Assembly: GCA_964388945.1 (NCBI GenBank)
Contig: CAYMCM010000061.1
Coordinates: forward strand, 1-13,670
Source of the DNA: Roseburia_D sp964388945
GTDB lineage: Bacteria; Bacillota; Clostridia; Lachnospirales; Lachnospiraceae
Direction: 5' to 3'
DNA length: 13,670 nt
The position numbers and the translations under genes were made by a program. Below the pieces are notes generated by a model, which was given only the letters and a program-made list of their open reading frames with translations, ran no database searches and was not told the origin of the DNA. Positions 1-7,178 of this stretch are shown here, in pieces; within the stretch, counting starts at the first letter, position 1, and every line of letters begins with the position of its first letter.

Positions 1-139
1 TTTAAAGTACCAGTGGAATTTACTTCTGCACTGGAATTTACTTTTTCAAGTCAGCCGTTTTTTTCATATTCATCCGCTTCCTTTCTTAATTTTTTGTTTT
101 CTTTTCATTAAGAAATGATAATTGCTTTCGTCTTTTTCT

Positions 140-949
140 ATGAAACAGGCGCTTGCCCGCTGGCATGATGACTTTGAACTTATCCGTATCGATCACGGAA
201 CCATGAATTACCGCATCAACGAGAAGGAACTTCTCTTAAAAGAGGGCGACTGCCTTTTTATCAATACCAGGCAGATGCATTCCGGTTATTCTCACAACGG
301 CGAAGACTGCGATTTTTTCTGTATTGTATTTTCCCCTGCTCTCTTTGCCCAAAACACCGTGATCTACGAATCGTATCTGCACCCTGCAATACTGGATTCC
401 GGTGTGGAATTTATCTATTTTGACAAAACTCATCCCTTTCACATGGAAATCCAGCGGGCTCTCCTTGAAATGGAATCCGAAAAGTACACCGGTGCTCCGG
501 GCTATGAGCTTGCCGTCATTGGAAAGATGCATCTGCTTTTCAGCCGCCTGATCCGTCTTCCTGAATTTCATACCGACACAAAAAAAGACCAGCCCCCGCA
601 GGATCTTCTCGGTCAGCGGGAAATGGTCTCATTCCTCTATCAGAATTATACCAAACGGCTCACCTTAGATGCCATTGCCGCATCCGGTCATGTGAGCCGC
701 AGTAAATGCTGTAATATTTTTAAATTTTATTTGAAACAGTCACCCATTGAATTTTTAAACCACTATCGTCTGAAAGTCAGCTGCCAGCTATTAGAAACCA
801 CAGACCTTAACATTACACAGATCGCCTCCTCCTGCGGCTTTAACCACTCAAGCTATTACACCGAACTGTTTTCACGCAGCTACGGCTGTACGCCGACAGA
901 ATACCGCCGGATCATACGTGGGAATCTACATATGCCGTCTACCCCTTGA
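140..949 (+). CDS. AraC-family transcriptional regulator, N-terminus probably shortened
   Basis: A DNA-binding regulator with an N-terminal cupin-like sensor half and a C-terminal AraC double helix-turn-helix. The cupin half shows the RWHDDFEL motif, then the EGDCLFIN turn and a QMHSG histidine. The last ~95 residues carry the two helix-turn-helix units (LTLDAIAASGHVSRSKC and ITQIASSCGFNHSSYYTELF) followed by the usual GCTPTEYR ending. The start is doubtful. An ATG at 140 and an in-frame TTG at 122 both lack a Shine-Dalgarno sequence, and TGA-TAA stops lie directly before the TTG. Relatives usually have 15-30 residues before the WHDD motif, while here there are about 7 (13 from the TTG). The residues between 122 and 140 (LSSFSMKQAL) still look like the family, so the 5' end may be eroded. 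It converges with metQ, 33 bp away; a regulatory link is not shown. The family is sure, intactness is not. Confidence 0.8.
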   Translation: MKQALARWHDDFELIRIDHGTMNYRINEKELLLKEGDCLFINTRQMHSGYSHNGEDCDFFCIVFSPALFAQNTVIYESYLHPAILDSGVEFIYFDKTHPFHMEIQRALLEMESEKYTGAPGYELAVIGKMHLLFSRLIRLPEFHTDTKKDQPPQDLLGQREMVSFLYQNYTKRLTLDAIAASGHVSRSKCCNIFKFYLKQSPIEFLNHYRLKVSCQLLETTDLNITQIASSCGFNHSSYYTELFSRSYGCTPTEYRRIIRGNLHMPSTP

Positions 950-982
950 CCGCTCCGGAAGCCATACCGTTTACCATATTTT

Positions 983-1876
983 TTACTCTTCAAACGGAAT
1001 TACTGCTCCGTCATAAGTGGTGTTGATGTAATCCTTGATCTCATCGGATTTTAATACGTCAACCAGTGCCTTTACACCTTTGTTTTCTTCATTTCCCTCT
1101 TTTACAACTACTACATTTACATAAGTTTTTGCTGCTTCGGAATCTGATTTTTCATATGCAAGTGCATCCTGACCTACGGAATAACCTGCTTCTAACGCAT
1201 AGTTCCCATTCAGTACAAGGAAAGCGACTTCTCCTGATACTCTTGCCACCTGCTCTGCTGCCAATTCTTCGATCTGAACGTTGTACGGATTTTCCTCAAT
1301 GTCATTGACAGTTGCCTCTAATCCCGCATCTGCTTTTAACGTAATGATTCCGTTATCCTGCAGCAATAAAAGTGCTCTTGCTTCGTTTGTGGTGTCATTC
1401 GGAACCGCGATCACATCGCCTTCTGCAATATCATCTAAAGTGCTTTTAGTTCCCGGATAGATTCCGAACGGCTCATAATGGATCTTACCGATTTCTACGA
1501 GATGGGTACCTCTTTCTTCATTGAAGCTGTCAAGATACGGTACGTGCTGGAAGTAATTTGCGTCCATTTCTCCGCTCTCCACCGCCTCATTCGGCAATAC
1601 ATAATCATCATAAACGGTAATCTTTAAATCCCATCCTTCTTTTTCAAGGATCGGTTTTGCCGCCTCTAAGATCTCTGCATGCGGTGTGGCGGATGCAGCG
1701 ATATTGATCGTTCCCTTTTTTTCCGCTGTTGCTTCAGCATCATCTGCTACTGCACTTTGTGTATCTGCTGTCTGATCTGTTTCCTTACCGCTTTCTTCTT
1801 TTGCACTTCCGCAGCCTGCAAATGTGCTTACTGCCAGTGCTCCTGCCAAAATCCCTGTTAAAAGTCTCTTTTTCAT
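983..1876 (-). CDS. metQ: MetQ-like methionine-binding lipoprotein (NLPA family)
   Basis: Substrate-binding lipoprotein of the methionine ABC importer, anchored outside the cytoplasmic membrane and delivering methionine to MetI/MetN. The N-terminus is a lipoprotein signal (MKKRLL, hydrophobic stretch, then F-A-G-C with the lipidated Cys at residue 22), followed by a low-complexity Glu/Ala/Thr linker up to about residue 55. The mature domain begins INIAASATPHAEILE, typical of the NLPA/MetQ fold, and carries conserved pieces such as MDANYFQHVPYLDSFN, YPGTKSTLDDI and VAVPNDTTNEARALLLL-like text. Length (297) is normal. It has a clear AGAGGAG ribosome site. It is last in the metN-metI-metQ operon, 79 bp after metI. 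Substrate specificity (L- or D-methionine) cannot be read from sequence. Confidence 0.93.
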   Translation of the reverse strand: MKKRLLTGILAGALAVSTFAGCGSAKEESGKETDQTADTQSAVADDAEATAEKKGTINIAASATPHAEILEAAKPILEKEGWDLKITVYDDYVLPNEAVESGEMDANYFQHVPYLDSFNEERGTHLVEIGKIHYEPFGIYPGTKSTLDDIAEGDVIAVPNDTTNEARALLLLQDNGIITLKADAGLEATVNDIEENPYNVQIEELAAEQVARVSGEVAFLVLNGNYALEAGYSVGQDALAYEKSDSEAAKTYVNVVVVKEGNEENKGVKALVDVLKSDEIKDYINTTYDGAVIPFEE

Positions 1877-1955
1877 AATATTTTTCTCCTCTTCTTTCTA
1901 TTTCTTTCTATTTTCATGATTCCGCATAGTTTTCGAAACCAAACGTGACCTGCTT

Positions 1956-2615
1956 TTATTTTCTCCGGTCTGATTTATCCGCCAATTTCATTCCAATGGT
2001 CTGGAAGATCTGGAATAAAATCATCAATAAGATCACACTGACTACCAGAATGTCCGTCTGCCATCTGGTATATCCGTACCGGATCGCGATTGCTCCGAGT
2101 CCGCCGCCGCCGACCGTTCCTGACATTGCAGAATATCCGAGGATCGTTCCAAGCGCAATGGTTGCCCCCACGATCAGGGAAGTTCTCGCCTCCACCAGCA
2201 TGACCTTTACAATGATCGTAACATCCGATGCTCCCATAGAGCGCGCAGCTTCAATCACTCCCGGATCTACTTCCTTTAGGGAAGACTCTACCATTCTTGC
2301 AATATACGGTGCTGCCGCGATCACAAGCGGTACGATCGTCGCTTTTGATCCGTAACTCTGCCCTGCCACCAATCTTGTGAATGGAATCAAAATAACAAGT
2401 AAAATAATAAACGGAATGCTTCGCACCAGATTTGAAATCATATCAAGCACCTTGTATACCGCCGCATTCGGTCGGATTCCATCTTTATCCGTAACGGTAA
2501 GCGCAATTCCCATCGGAAGTCCGATCACATATCCGGCAAACGTTGAAATCACTGTCATGTAGATCGTTTCCCATATTCCCTGAATCATCATACTGACTAC
2601 CTGATCACTCCACAT
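1956..2615 (-). CDS. metI: MetI methionine ABC transporter permease
   Basis: Membrane permease of the methionine importer. It has about five hydrophobic segments and the EAA coupling loop (EAARSMGAS at roughly residues 122-131) that contacts the ATPase. The GTVGGGGLGAIAIRYGY segment near residues 168-184 is characteristic of the MetI branch. Length of 219-220 residues is standard. The start overlaps the end of metN: an AGGAGG lies ~9 nt before the ATG at 2615, while a GTG immediately upstream (2618) is the alternative. The overlap implies translational coupling with metN. MetI sits between metN and metQ on the same strand, the usual order in Firmicutes. Confidence 0.93.
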   Translation of the reverse strand: MWSDQVVSMMIQGIWETIYMTVISTFAGYVIGLPMGIALTVTDKDGIRPNAAVYKVLDMISNLVRSIPFIILLVILIPFTRLVAGQSYGSKATIVPLVIAAAPYIARMVESSLKEVDPGVIEAARSMGASDVTIIVKVMLVEARTSLIVGATIALGTILGYSAMSGTVGGGGLGAIAIRYGYTRWQTDILVVSVILLMILFQIFQTIGMKLADKSDRRK

Positions 2616-3654
2616 CACCTGTCACCTCCTCAATCTCTAATCCGTGCTCTGTCAGATACTGCTCCATGTCGATCTGTAAATGTCTGTCATCCGGAAGCCC
2701 CAGAATCATCTCTCCTTTTGCAATGCCTCCGACATTTTTGGTATCTGCTCTCAAAATATTCACCGGTGTGCCGAATTTTAAGATCATATTGGCAATGACC
2801 GGCTCAAACGCCGAATTTTCCGAAAAGACAACACGCAGCTTCCTGTCACTCTGAATACGTTCAAGCTGCGCCGCCACAGCCCCTTCTAACTTCACACCGT
2901 CTTCCGGCAGATCTCTTAATATCAGCTCTCTTGCCGCTTTCGACTTCGGATGGCTGAAAATATCCTCCACCAGACCATCTTCCACTAATTCTCCATGTTC
3001 AATGATCGCCACGCGGTTACAGATTTCACGGATGACCGACATCTGATGCGTAATGATCACGATTGTAATCCCAAACTGTTCATTAATGCTCTTTAAGAGT
3101 TCCAGAATGGATGCTGTTGTCTGCGGGTCTAACGCACTTGTCGCCTCATCACAAAGTAATATCTTCGGATTGGAAGTGAGTGCACGTGCGATCGCGACAC
3201 GCTGTTTCTGTCCGCCGGAAAGCTGTGCCGGATAAGCCTTCTCCTTATCCGCAAGCCCGACTGTTTTTAATAATTCCCTTGCTCTCTCCCTTGCCTCTTT
3301 TCTTTTTACACCGTGAATCTGCAGTGGAAAGCAAATGTTATCGATCACGCTTTTTTGCATCAGAAGATTAAAATGCTGGAAAATCATCGCAATATCGCTG
3401 CGCTGCTCCCTTAATTCTTTTTCACTTAATGTTCCAAGATCTTTTCCTTCAATGAACACCTGCCCATCGGTCGGTTTCTCCAGATAATTCAAGCATCGCA
3501 CAAGCGTGCTTTTTCCTGCGCCGGACATTCCTATGATCCCGTAGATGTCTCCCGCCCCGATGGTCAGATTAATATCGGAAAGAGCTTCCACGTGCACACC
3601 CTTTTGTTCAAATGTCTTTGACAGATGCTTTACTTCTATTTCATATTCAGCCAT
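2605..3654 (-). CDS. metN: MetN methionine ABC transporter ATP-binding protein
   Basis: Cytoplasmic ATPase of the methionine importer. Walker A GMSGAGKST is at residues 42-50, the Q-loop glutamine at about 93, signature LSGGQ at 145-149, Walker B ILLCDEATSALD at about 165-176 and the switch histidine at 203. Residues from about 270 to the end form the NIL regulatory domain, which in studied MetN proteins binds methionine and gives trans-inhibition. Length of 349 is typical. A GGAAGG ribosome site lies ~10 nt before the ATG. It is the first gene of the operon; its leader (3655-3767) holds an intrinsic terminator and a competing stem, so the operon is probably controlled by premature termination. 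Confidence 0.95.
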   Translation of the reverse strand: MAEYEIEVKHLSKTFEQKGVHVEALSDINLTIGAGDIYGIIGMSGAGKSTLVRCLNYLEKPTDGQVFIEGKDLGTLSEKELREQRSDIAMIFQHFNLLMQKSVIDNICFPLQIHGVKRKEARERARELLKTVGLADKEKAYPAQLSGGQKQRVAIARALTSNPKILLCDEATSALDPQTTASILELLKSINEQFGITIVIITHQMSVIREICNRVAIIEHGELVEDGLVEDIFSHPKSKAARELILRDLPEDGVKLEGAVAAQLERIQSDRKLRVVFSENSAFEPVIANMILKFGTPVNILRADTKNVGGIAKGEMILGLPDDRHLQIDMEQYLTEHGLEIEEVTGDVE

Positions 3655-3767
3655 TCTGTTCTATCCTTCCATTTTTACTTTCTAACTGTCTGTAATAAAA
3701 AAGCAGGCTCACCCGCAAAGATGATTCCTGCTGATTTCTCTTTGCTAATCCTGTTCTTTTTTACAGG
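3655..3767 (-). promoter_or_regulatory. metN 5' leader with competing stems (attenuator-like; possible H-type pseudoknot)
   Basis: Seen on the minus strand between the promoter and metN, in 5' to 3' order: a small hairpin CCTGT/ACAGG (3750-3767); a 7-bp stem GCAAAGA/TCTTTGC (3739-3745 with 3715-3721); and AGCAGG/CCTGCT (3727-3732 with 3702-3707) running into a T-tract. The second and third stems cross: the left arm of the third lies in the loop of the second. They therefore either compete or form an H-type pseudoknot with loops of about 6, 5 and 7 nt. CACC (3766-3769) can also pair with GGTG just after the second stem. The S-box (SAM-I) core is not present, and the leader is too short for one plus a terminator. 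The ligand, if any, is unknown. Confidence 0.5.
3694..3732 (-). terminator. Intrinsic terminator inside the metN leader
   Basis: On the minus strand, AGCAGG (3732-3727) pairs with CCTGCT (3707-3702) around a 19-nt loop that can pair further (TCA/TGA). It is followed at once by a T-rich tract. It lies ~40 bp before the metN ATG and downstream of the best promoter, as an attenuator would. It could also stop transcripts arriving from the module at 4011-7708. Confidence 0.6.
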
Positions 3768-3771
3768 TGTT

Positions 3772-3802
3772 ATTATAGCAAAGCATTCAAAAAAGGTGTT
3801 AA
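3772..3802 (-). promoter_or_regulatory. Predicted promoter of metNIQ
   Basis: The minus strand has a perfect TATAAT (3777-3772) and an upstream TTAACA (3802-3797) with a 19-bp spacer. The spacer is slightly long, but no better candidate lies nearer metN. Start of transcription would fall near 3765, giving a ~110-nt leader. Confidence 0.5.
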
Positions 3803-3845
3803 TACATGATACTTAGAGTTAGTTATAGGTTTTTTCTATATCTGC

Positions 3846-3865
3846 CTCCTGCGTTCCGATGACCA
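3846..3865. repeat. 20-bp direct repeat, left copy
   Basis: CTCCTGCGTTCCGATGACCA, identical over 20 bp to 7834-7853 and mismatched immediately outside on both sides. The two copies are 3,988 bp apart and enclose the complete four-gene TIR operon. This copy lies 3' of the last module gene, between it and the metN promoter. Possible readings: flanks of a recombined cassette, or two copies of a dispersed intergenic element. Confidence 0.75.
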
Positions 3866-4010
3866 TTTCTCCTTTTCTGCTCTAAAGCATCTTCCATGTA
3901 ACCGCAACGTATGGTTCCTCCCTTCTTTCTCTCATTACTCCAAAATTTGGGTAAACCGCCTTGCTCGATTTCCCTATGGCTCGTTTAGCATAACACAGAG
4001 AAACCCACTT
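3866..4010. other. Gene-free interval with overlapping open frames (possible relic or dispersed element)
   Basis: This is the gene-free stretch between the last module gene and the left repeat. On the minus strand two frames stay open across most of it and into the repeat. One continues in frame after the TAG of the SH3b gene, with a second TAG partway (before AGCAGAAAAGGAG) and an ATG-VIGTQE reading across the repeat. Neither frame has a well-spaced ribosome site (AAGGAG sits only ~2-3 nt before that ATG). It looks less A+T-rich than the neighbouring genes. I recognise no RNA family. It could be a decayed gene tail or an intergenic repeat. Confidence 0.3.
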
Positions 4011-4820
4011 CTATTTTGTTACATAAAATTCCATATCTGCATACTGTTCTGGATGAAGATAATAGAGTCTGCTCCATCCCTCAACATTATCTTTTGTTAC
4101 AACTTTCACCCACGGTTCTATATGATCGTTTTCTGCCACAGAAAACACCATTTCCCCTCTCCATATTACAGTATCATCATTTTTAAGCCGATCCAATATC
4201 GTACAATTTTCGGTAGCAGGAACATCTCTGACTAACAACGAACTGTTTACACCTGAAACAACCAATATTGTTTCCATAGCCTCCCTTTGGTCTATCTCAT
4301 TTTCAATATGCTTTTCTTCATATGTTACTTTCCGAATTTTGGGATTATACCACCCATGCTTTTCCAACCAACTTACGCAAACTATTTCACTACGTATATA
4401 TAGCGTTTGCCCTATTTTAAAAATATTATTATCCACATTTATCCAAGACGGCAATAAAACCAAAACAACACATACTACATAGGCTATTAAACATTTTTTT
4501 AAAGCAATTTTTCTTTGTATATGCCATGATTTATACCAATCACTCATGAAAGAGTCTATACATTCACCCACGCGAGACATCTTATTTTCCATCTTGCCAA
4601 GGACAATCATGCCCATTCTCTCATGAAGTGCGGCTACCGGAAATTCTACCACCAAATAGATCATACGAAATAACTGTTTTAATAAAAATGGAATAATAGA
4701 TAACATATACTGGATATATCTCCCTAAAAATTTCCATAGAACAAGTATCCATACCGCAAACGAAACAACAACACGAAGCCAAAGCGGTAATGATAAAAAA
4801 ACATTTATAATCACACTCAT
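4011..4820 (-). CDS. Membrane protein with C-terminal SH3b-like domain (module gene 4)
   Basis: No named family recognised for the whole protein. Hydrophobic segments lie at about residues 10-30, 35-62 and 110-126. The stretch between the second and third (residues 63-109) is rich in Lys/Arg, which by the positive-inside rule puts it in the cytoplasm and the C-terminal ~140 residues outside. Residues ~194-256 look like a bacterial SH3 (SH3b) domain: SLLVRDVPAT, then LKNDDTV, then WVKVVTKDNVEGWSRLYYL, matching the usual v-R-x-x-P, l-k-x-G-d and W-x-k-V...G-W-x pattern. Such domains often bind cell wall or peptides. The start overlaps the previous stop as ATGA, with AGGA upstream, so it is coupled to the SPFH-like gene. 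Role as the surface-exposed part of the module is inference. Confidence 0.72.
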   Translation of the reverse strand: MSVIINVFLSLPLWLRVVVSFAVWILVLWKFLGRYIQYMLSIIPFLLKQLFRMIYLVVEFPVAALHERMGMIVLGKMENKMSRVGECIDSFMSDWYKSWHIQRKIALKKCLIAYVVCVVLVLLPSWINVDNNIFKIGQTLYIRSEIVCVSWLEKHGWYNPKIRKVTYEEKHIENEIDQREAMETILVVSGVNSSLLVRDVPATENCTILDRLKNDDTVIWRGEMVFSVAENDHIEPWVKVVTKDNVEGWSRLYYLHPEQYADMEFYVTK

Positions 4821-5722
4821 TTTTCTTCTTCCTCTGCGAAAAACTGATCTATATTTAACGTATTGCTTTGTTGAAACTGCTTGTCTATCCGCTTTTTATT
4901 TCCCATTCTATCCAGTACCGGTGCTACATGGATCCGTGCATCTTTATCTGTAATAAGCCCCTCTTCCCGAAGTTCCTTCACTAGATTGGTCCGCTCTTTT
5001 ATATGACTAATCTGGTTTTTAAATTCTATATCGTTATATTCCTGAATCTTTTGTATTGCCTCAATTTCTGTCAATTTCCCCTCTGCAACCTCTGTCTTTA
5101 TTGCTTCAGAATAGTCACTTGTAAATATATCCGCCAAATCCCTCGCATTCTTCTTTAACATGGCATCTAATTTTTGTGTTCCATGTTTCCGGACATACTC
5201 TTCTGCTTTTTCGCCCGGTATTGCATCCACTGCTGATATCTGATAACGAAATCCTGTCGACTCATCCACTGTATTGAAGGAAGATAGCTTTTGTGTCAAT
5301 TCATCATCCATTCCTTCATAATCCAAAATACTGTATTTACGTGTAATCTTTTTTACATCCATCGAAAATACATGATCAAAGTATACATCAACATCAATAT
5401 TTCTATTTTCATAGAACGTAACCGGATCATTCACTTGTATTACCGCTTTCACAAATACCCGAAAAGAATAATATGTTTCTTTGCTTGGGGCATCAATCTG
5501 AATATCTTTTATGTAAGGAAGTGTAGATATTTCCACAAGCTGCGTATATCTTCCTTTTCGTATCTGTTTTGCTGTGGTAAACTCATTCACAATGATATCG
5601 TCATTGCATCCTTTGGTTAAAATAAACGCTGAACCACGTTTTTCAGTGTTTGGTATTTTGGCAAAAAATCCACTTTGATATGCTTCTTCTTTAATAATCA
5701 ATTTATTCTGAAATTCATTCAT
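4817..5722 (-). CDS. SPFH/band-7-like protein (module gene 3)
   Basis: A soluble 301-residue protein without an obvious membrane segment. Residues ~40-165 are a beta-rich region with text typical of SPFH/band-7 (prohibitin, flotillin) domains: YYSFRVFVKAVIQVNDPVTFYE at ~84-105 resembles the v-x-v-x-V-x-DP-x-x-f core. Residues ~170-260 are charged and helical, as in the oligomerising arm after SPFH domains. The tail ends in an acidic run. The match is weak enough that another beta-sandwich fold remains possible. The ATG at 5722 was chosen because AAGGAGAG lies 11 nt upstream. A GTG at 5752 would give 10 more residues overlapping the previous gene but lacks a ribosome site. It sits 4 nt after module gene 2 and overlaps module gene 4 (ATGA). 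SPFH proteins usually form membrane-associated rings or cages, which would fit the membrane partner. Confidence 0.7.
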   Translation of the reverse strand: MNEFQNKLIIKEEAYQSGFFAKIPNTEKRGSAFILTKGCNDDIIVNEFTTAKQIRKGRYTQLVEISTLPYIKDIQIDAPSKETYYSFRVFVKAVIQVNDPVTFYENRNIDVDVYFDHVFSMDVKKITRKYSILDYEGMDDELTQKLSSFNTVDESTGFRYQISAVDAIPGEKAEEYVRKHGTQKLDAMLKKNARDLADIFTSDYSEAIKTEVAEGKLTEIEAIQKIQEYNDIEFKNQISHIKERTNLVKELREEGLITDKDARIHVAPVLDRMGNKKRIDKQFQQSNTLNIDQFFAEEEEK

Positions 5723-5726
5723 GCAA

Positions 5727-7178
5727 TTATAACTCTCCTTTTTCATATACACTTAATAATTTCTGAAAAATCTGTTTAGACACTCTATGATTATCCTCTT
5801 GTAAATTTTCCAGTATTTCTTGCTTATATGCTTCATCCGACAACGCCATAATATAAAAATATGCACATACATGATTTAAAACATTTTCCGAAAAATCATA
5901 AGCAGCCAACTCTTTTAAATATGTTTTTAAGATTGCATACAACTGCTTGCGCAGACTATACACGGACATCACTTGTTCAATAATCGGTGCCAGACACTCC
6001 TGCTGTTGTTTTGTATCGCAGGCAACTAACGGCAATTTTACAGCAGAGGCGTTTACCAGATAATAACTGGATCTGACAAGATTAATATACACCTGCGCCA
6101 CTCTTATTCTTTTTTCTCTTTTCTCTGCTCTATGAAATACATCAGAAAACACATTTGCAAACATGGATCTTAATTGTTTCGATTGTATCAAAAGTGTAGC
6201 CATAAACATCCGATCATCTTTTTTGAAATACAGCACCCTTTTACTAATCGTTCTCTTTAAACCGGATTCAAAAGACACACTATAACCATTTTCCATCAAA
6301 GCTGAATATGCCAGACAAGCCGATTTCCAAAGCCAGGAATCCTGAAATTGCGTCCATTGCAACATCATATTTTCCATATCTTCCCTCATGTCAATATCCT
6401 CATACAATTTGTATGCCAATATTCCCAACAAGCCGACATTATCCGGATCACTATATAAAAAGGAAAATATTCTGCGCTGTGCATCTGCAATATCCAGCGA
6501 AATGATCCGCTTAAATGCTGTGGCGATCTGGTATGTATCAAACGCTGTATGATACTCAAAAATTTCATTCATATGAACCAGCCATGAAATAATATGTTCT
6601 TTCAGTATCGGAAATTGCTCCAGAATATGAACCAATGCATACTCAGATCCTTCTCCCAATCCAATACATATCTGACCATCTGCTCTGACAAATCGTTTTC
6701 CTCCGATTACTGTAAGAATCGTATTCAGGGATATATACGGATTCTTAGGTCTATTTTGTTCTTGTGTTCCTTCTGCATTTTGTATTTCAAACACTGGTAG
6801 ACGTTCCATAAGATTTTTCTGTAAACTGGGAACATCTGTTAACGCTACCATTTCAAAAGTACATAAAATGATTGCTGTTGCCAGATACTCACCGTTTTTG
6901 TATGTTTCTACAAATTCCGAACAATCTTCCATTTTTCGTAAATCATAACTTTTTTCCTGAGAAATTCTCTTATTTTGTTCGGTACTTTGCTTATAATTCA
7001 TATTTAATGCTCCCAAGCTCTGCACAAATATCTGAACTTTTGCTGTATTGTTTTCTGCATTAAACACCCTCTGCTTCTCTTGCTCTAAATCGGCTGAATT
7101 GTCAATTCTTTTATCTTCTTCCATTTCTTCCAGAACAATCTGCTCATCGTTCTCATTTTCCTGCTCTATATTATTCAC
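5727..7178 (-). CDS. Helical protein with N-terminal motif shared with the TIR protein (module gene 2)
   Basis: Not recognised as a known family. The first ~40 residues are acidic, Gln/Asn-rich and probably disordered. Residues 44-62 (NTAKVQIFVQSLGALNMNY) form a short beta-prone segment that closely resembles the C-terminus of the TIR protein encoded just upstream. The rest (about residues 75-483) is mostly helical, with no Walker A/P-loop, no transmembrane segment and no clear catalytic motif. It might be a helical-repeat scaffold. The start is GTG, overlapping the TIR stop as GTGA, with AAGGG about 13 nt upstream. The ORF is 483 codons and intact. By position and motif it is the best candidate for the protein that receives a signal and recruits or activates the TIR effector; that role is inference. 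Confidence 0.75.
   Translation of the reverse strand: MNNIEQENENDEQIVLEEMEEDKRIDNSADLEQEKQRVFNAENNTAKVQIFVQSLGALNMNYKQSTEQNKRISQEKSYDLRKMEDCSEFVETYKNGEYLATAIILCTFEMVALTDVPSLQKNLMERLPVFEIQNAEGTQEQNRPKNPYISLNTILTVIGGKRFVRADGQICIGLGEGSEYALVHILEQFPILKEHIISWLVHMNEIFEYHTAFDTYQIATAFKRIISLDIADAQRRIFSFLYSDPDNVGLLGILAYKLYEDIDMREDMENMMLQWTQFQDSWLWKSACLAYSALMENGYSVSFESGLKRTISKRVLYFKKDDRMFMATLLIQSKQLRSMFANVFSDVFHRAEKREKRIRVAQVYINLVRSSYYLVNASAVKLPLVACDTKQQQECLAPIIEQVMSVYSLRKQLYAILKTYLKELAAYDFSENVLNHVCAYFYIMALSDEAYKQEILENLQEDNHRVSKQIFQKLLSVYEKGEL
6999..7049 (-). other. Putative signalling motif, partner copy (residues 44-60 of module gene 2)
   Basis: Encodes N44-T-A-K-V-Q-I-F-V-Q-S-L-G-A-L-N-M. Ungapped alignment to the TIR tail gives identity at N, A, Q, I, F, Q and L and conservative changes V/I and S/T over 12 positions. 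The pattern phi-Q-x-phi-G-x-x-N-M recalls, with one extra residue, the RHIM core phi-Q-phi-G-x-x-N. Flanks are disordered and polar, as around known amyloid motifs. Confidence 0.5.

Noticed and set aside
11..43. Tandem 14-bp repeat (AGTGGAATTTACTT / ACTGGAATTTACTT) and CCAGTG/CACTGG hairpin
   Set aside because: Short and imperfect at the window edge. It may be a weak terminator of an upstream gene, but the stem is 6 bp with no proper T-tract.
3655..4010. SAM-I (S-box), T-box or other known riboswitch upstream of metN
   Set aside because: Looked for the S-box GGCCC...GATGAAACC...GCAACC core and the T-box GGTGG-ACCGCG box on the minus strand; neither is present.
4014..4820. C-terminal readthrough extension of the SH3b protein past its TAG into the frame that stays open
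   Set aside because: The frame has a second TAG and no context for readthrough. The extension is described as a possible relic or element instead.
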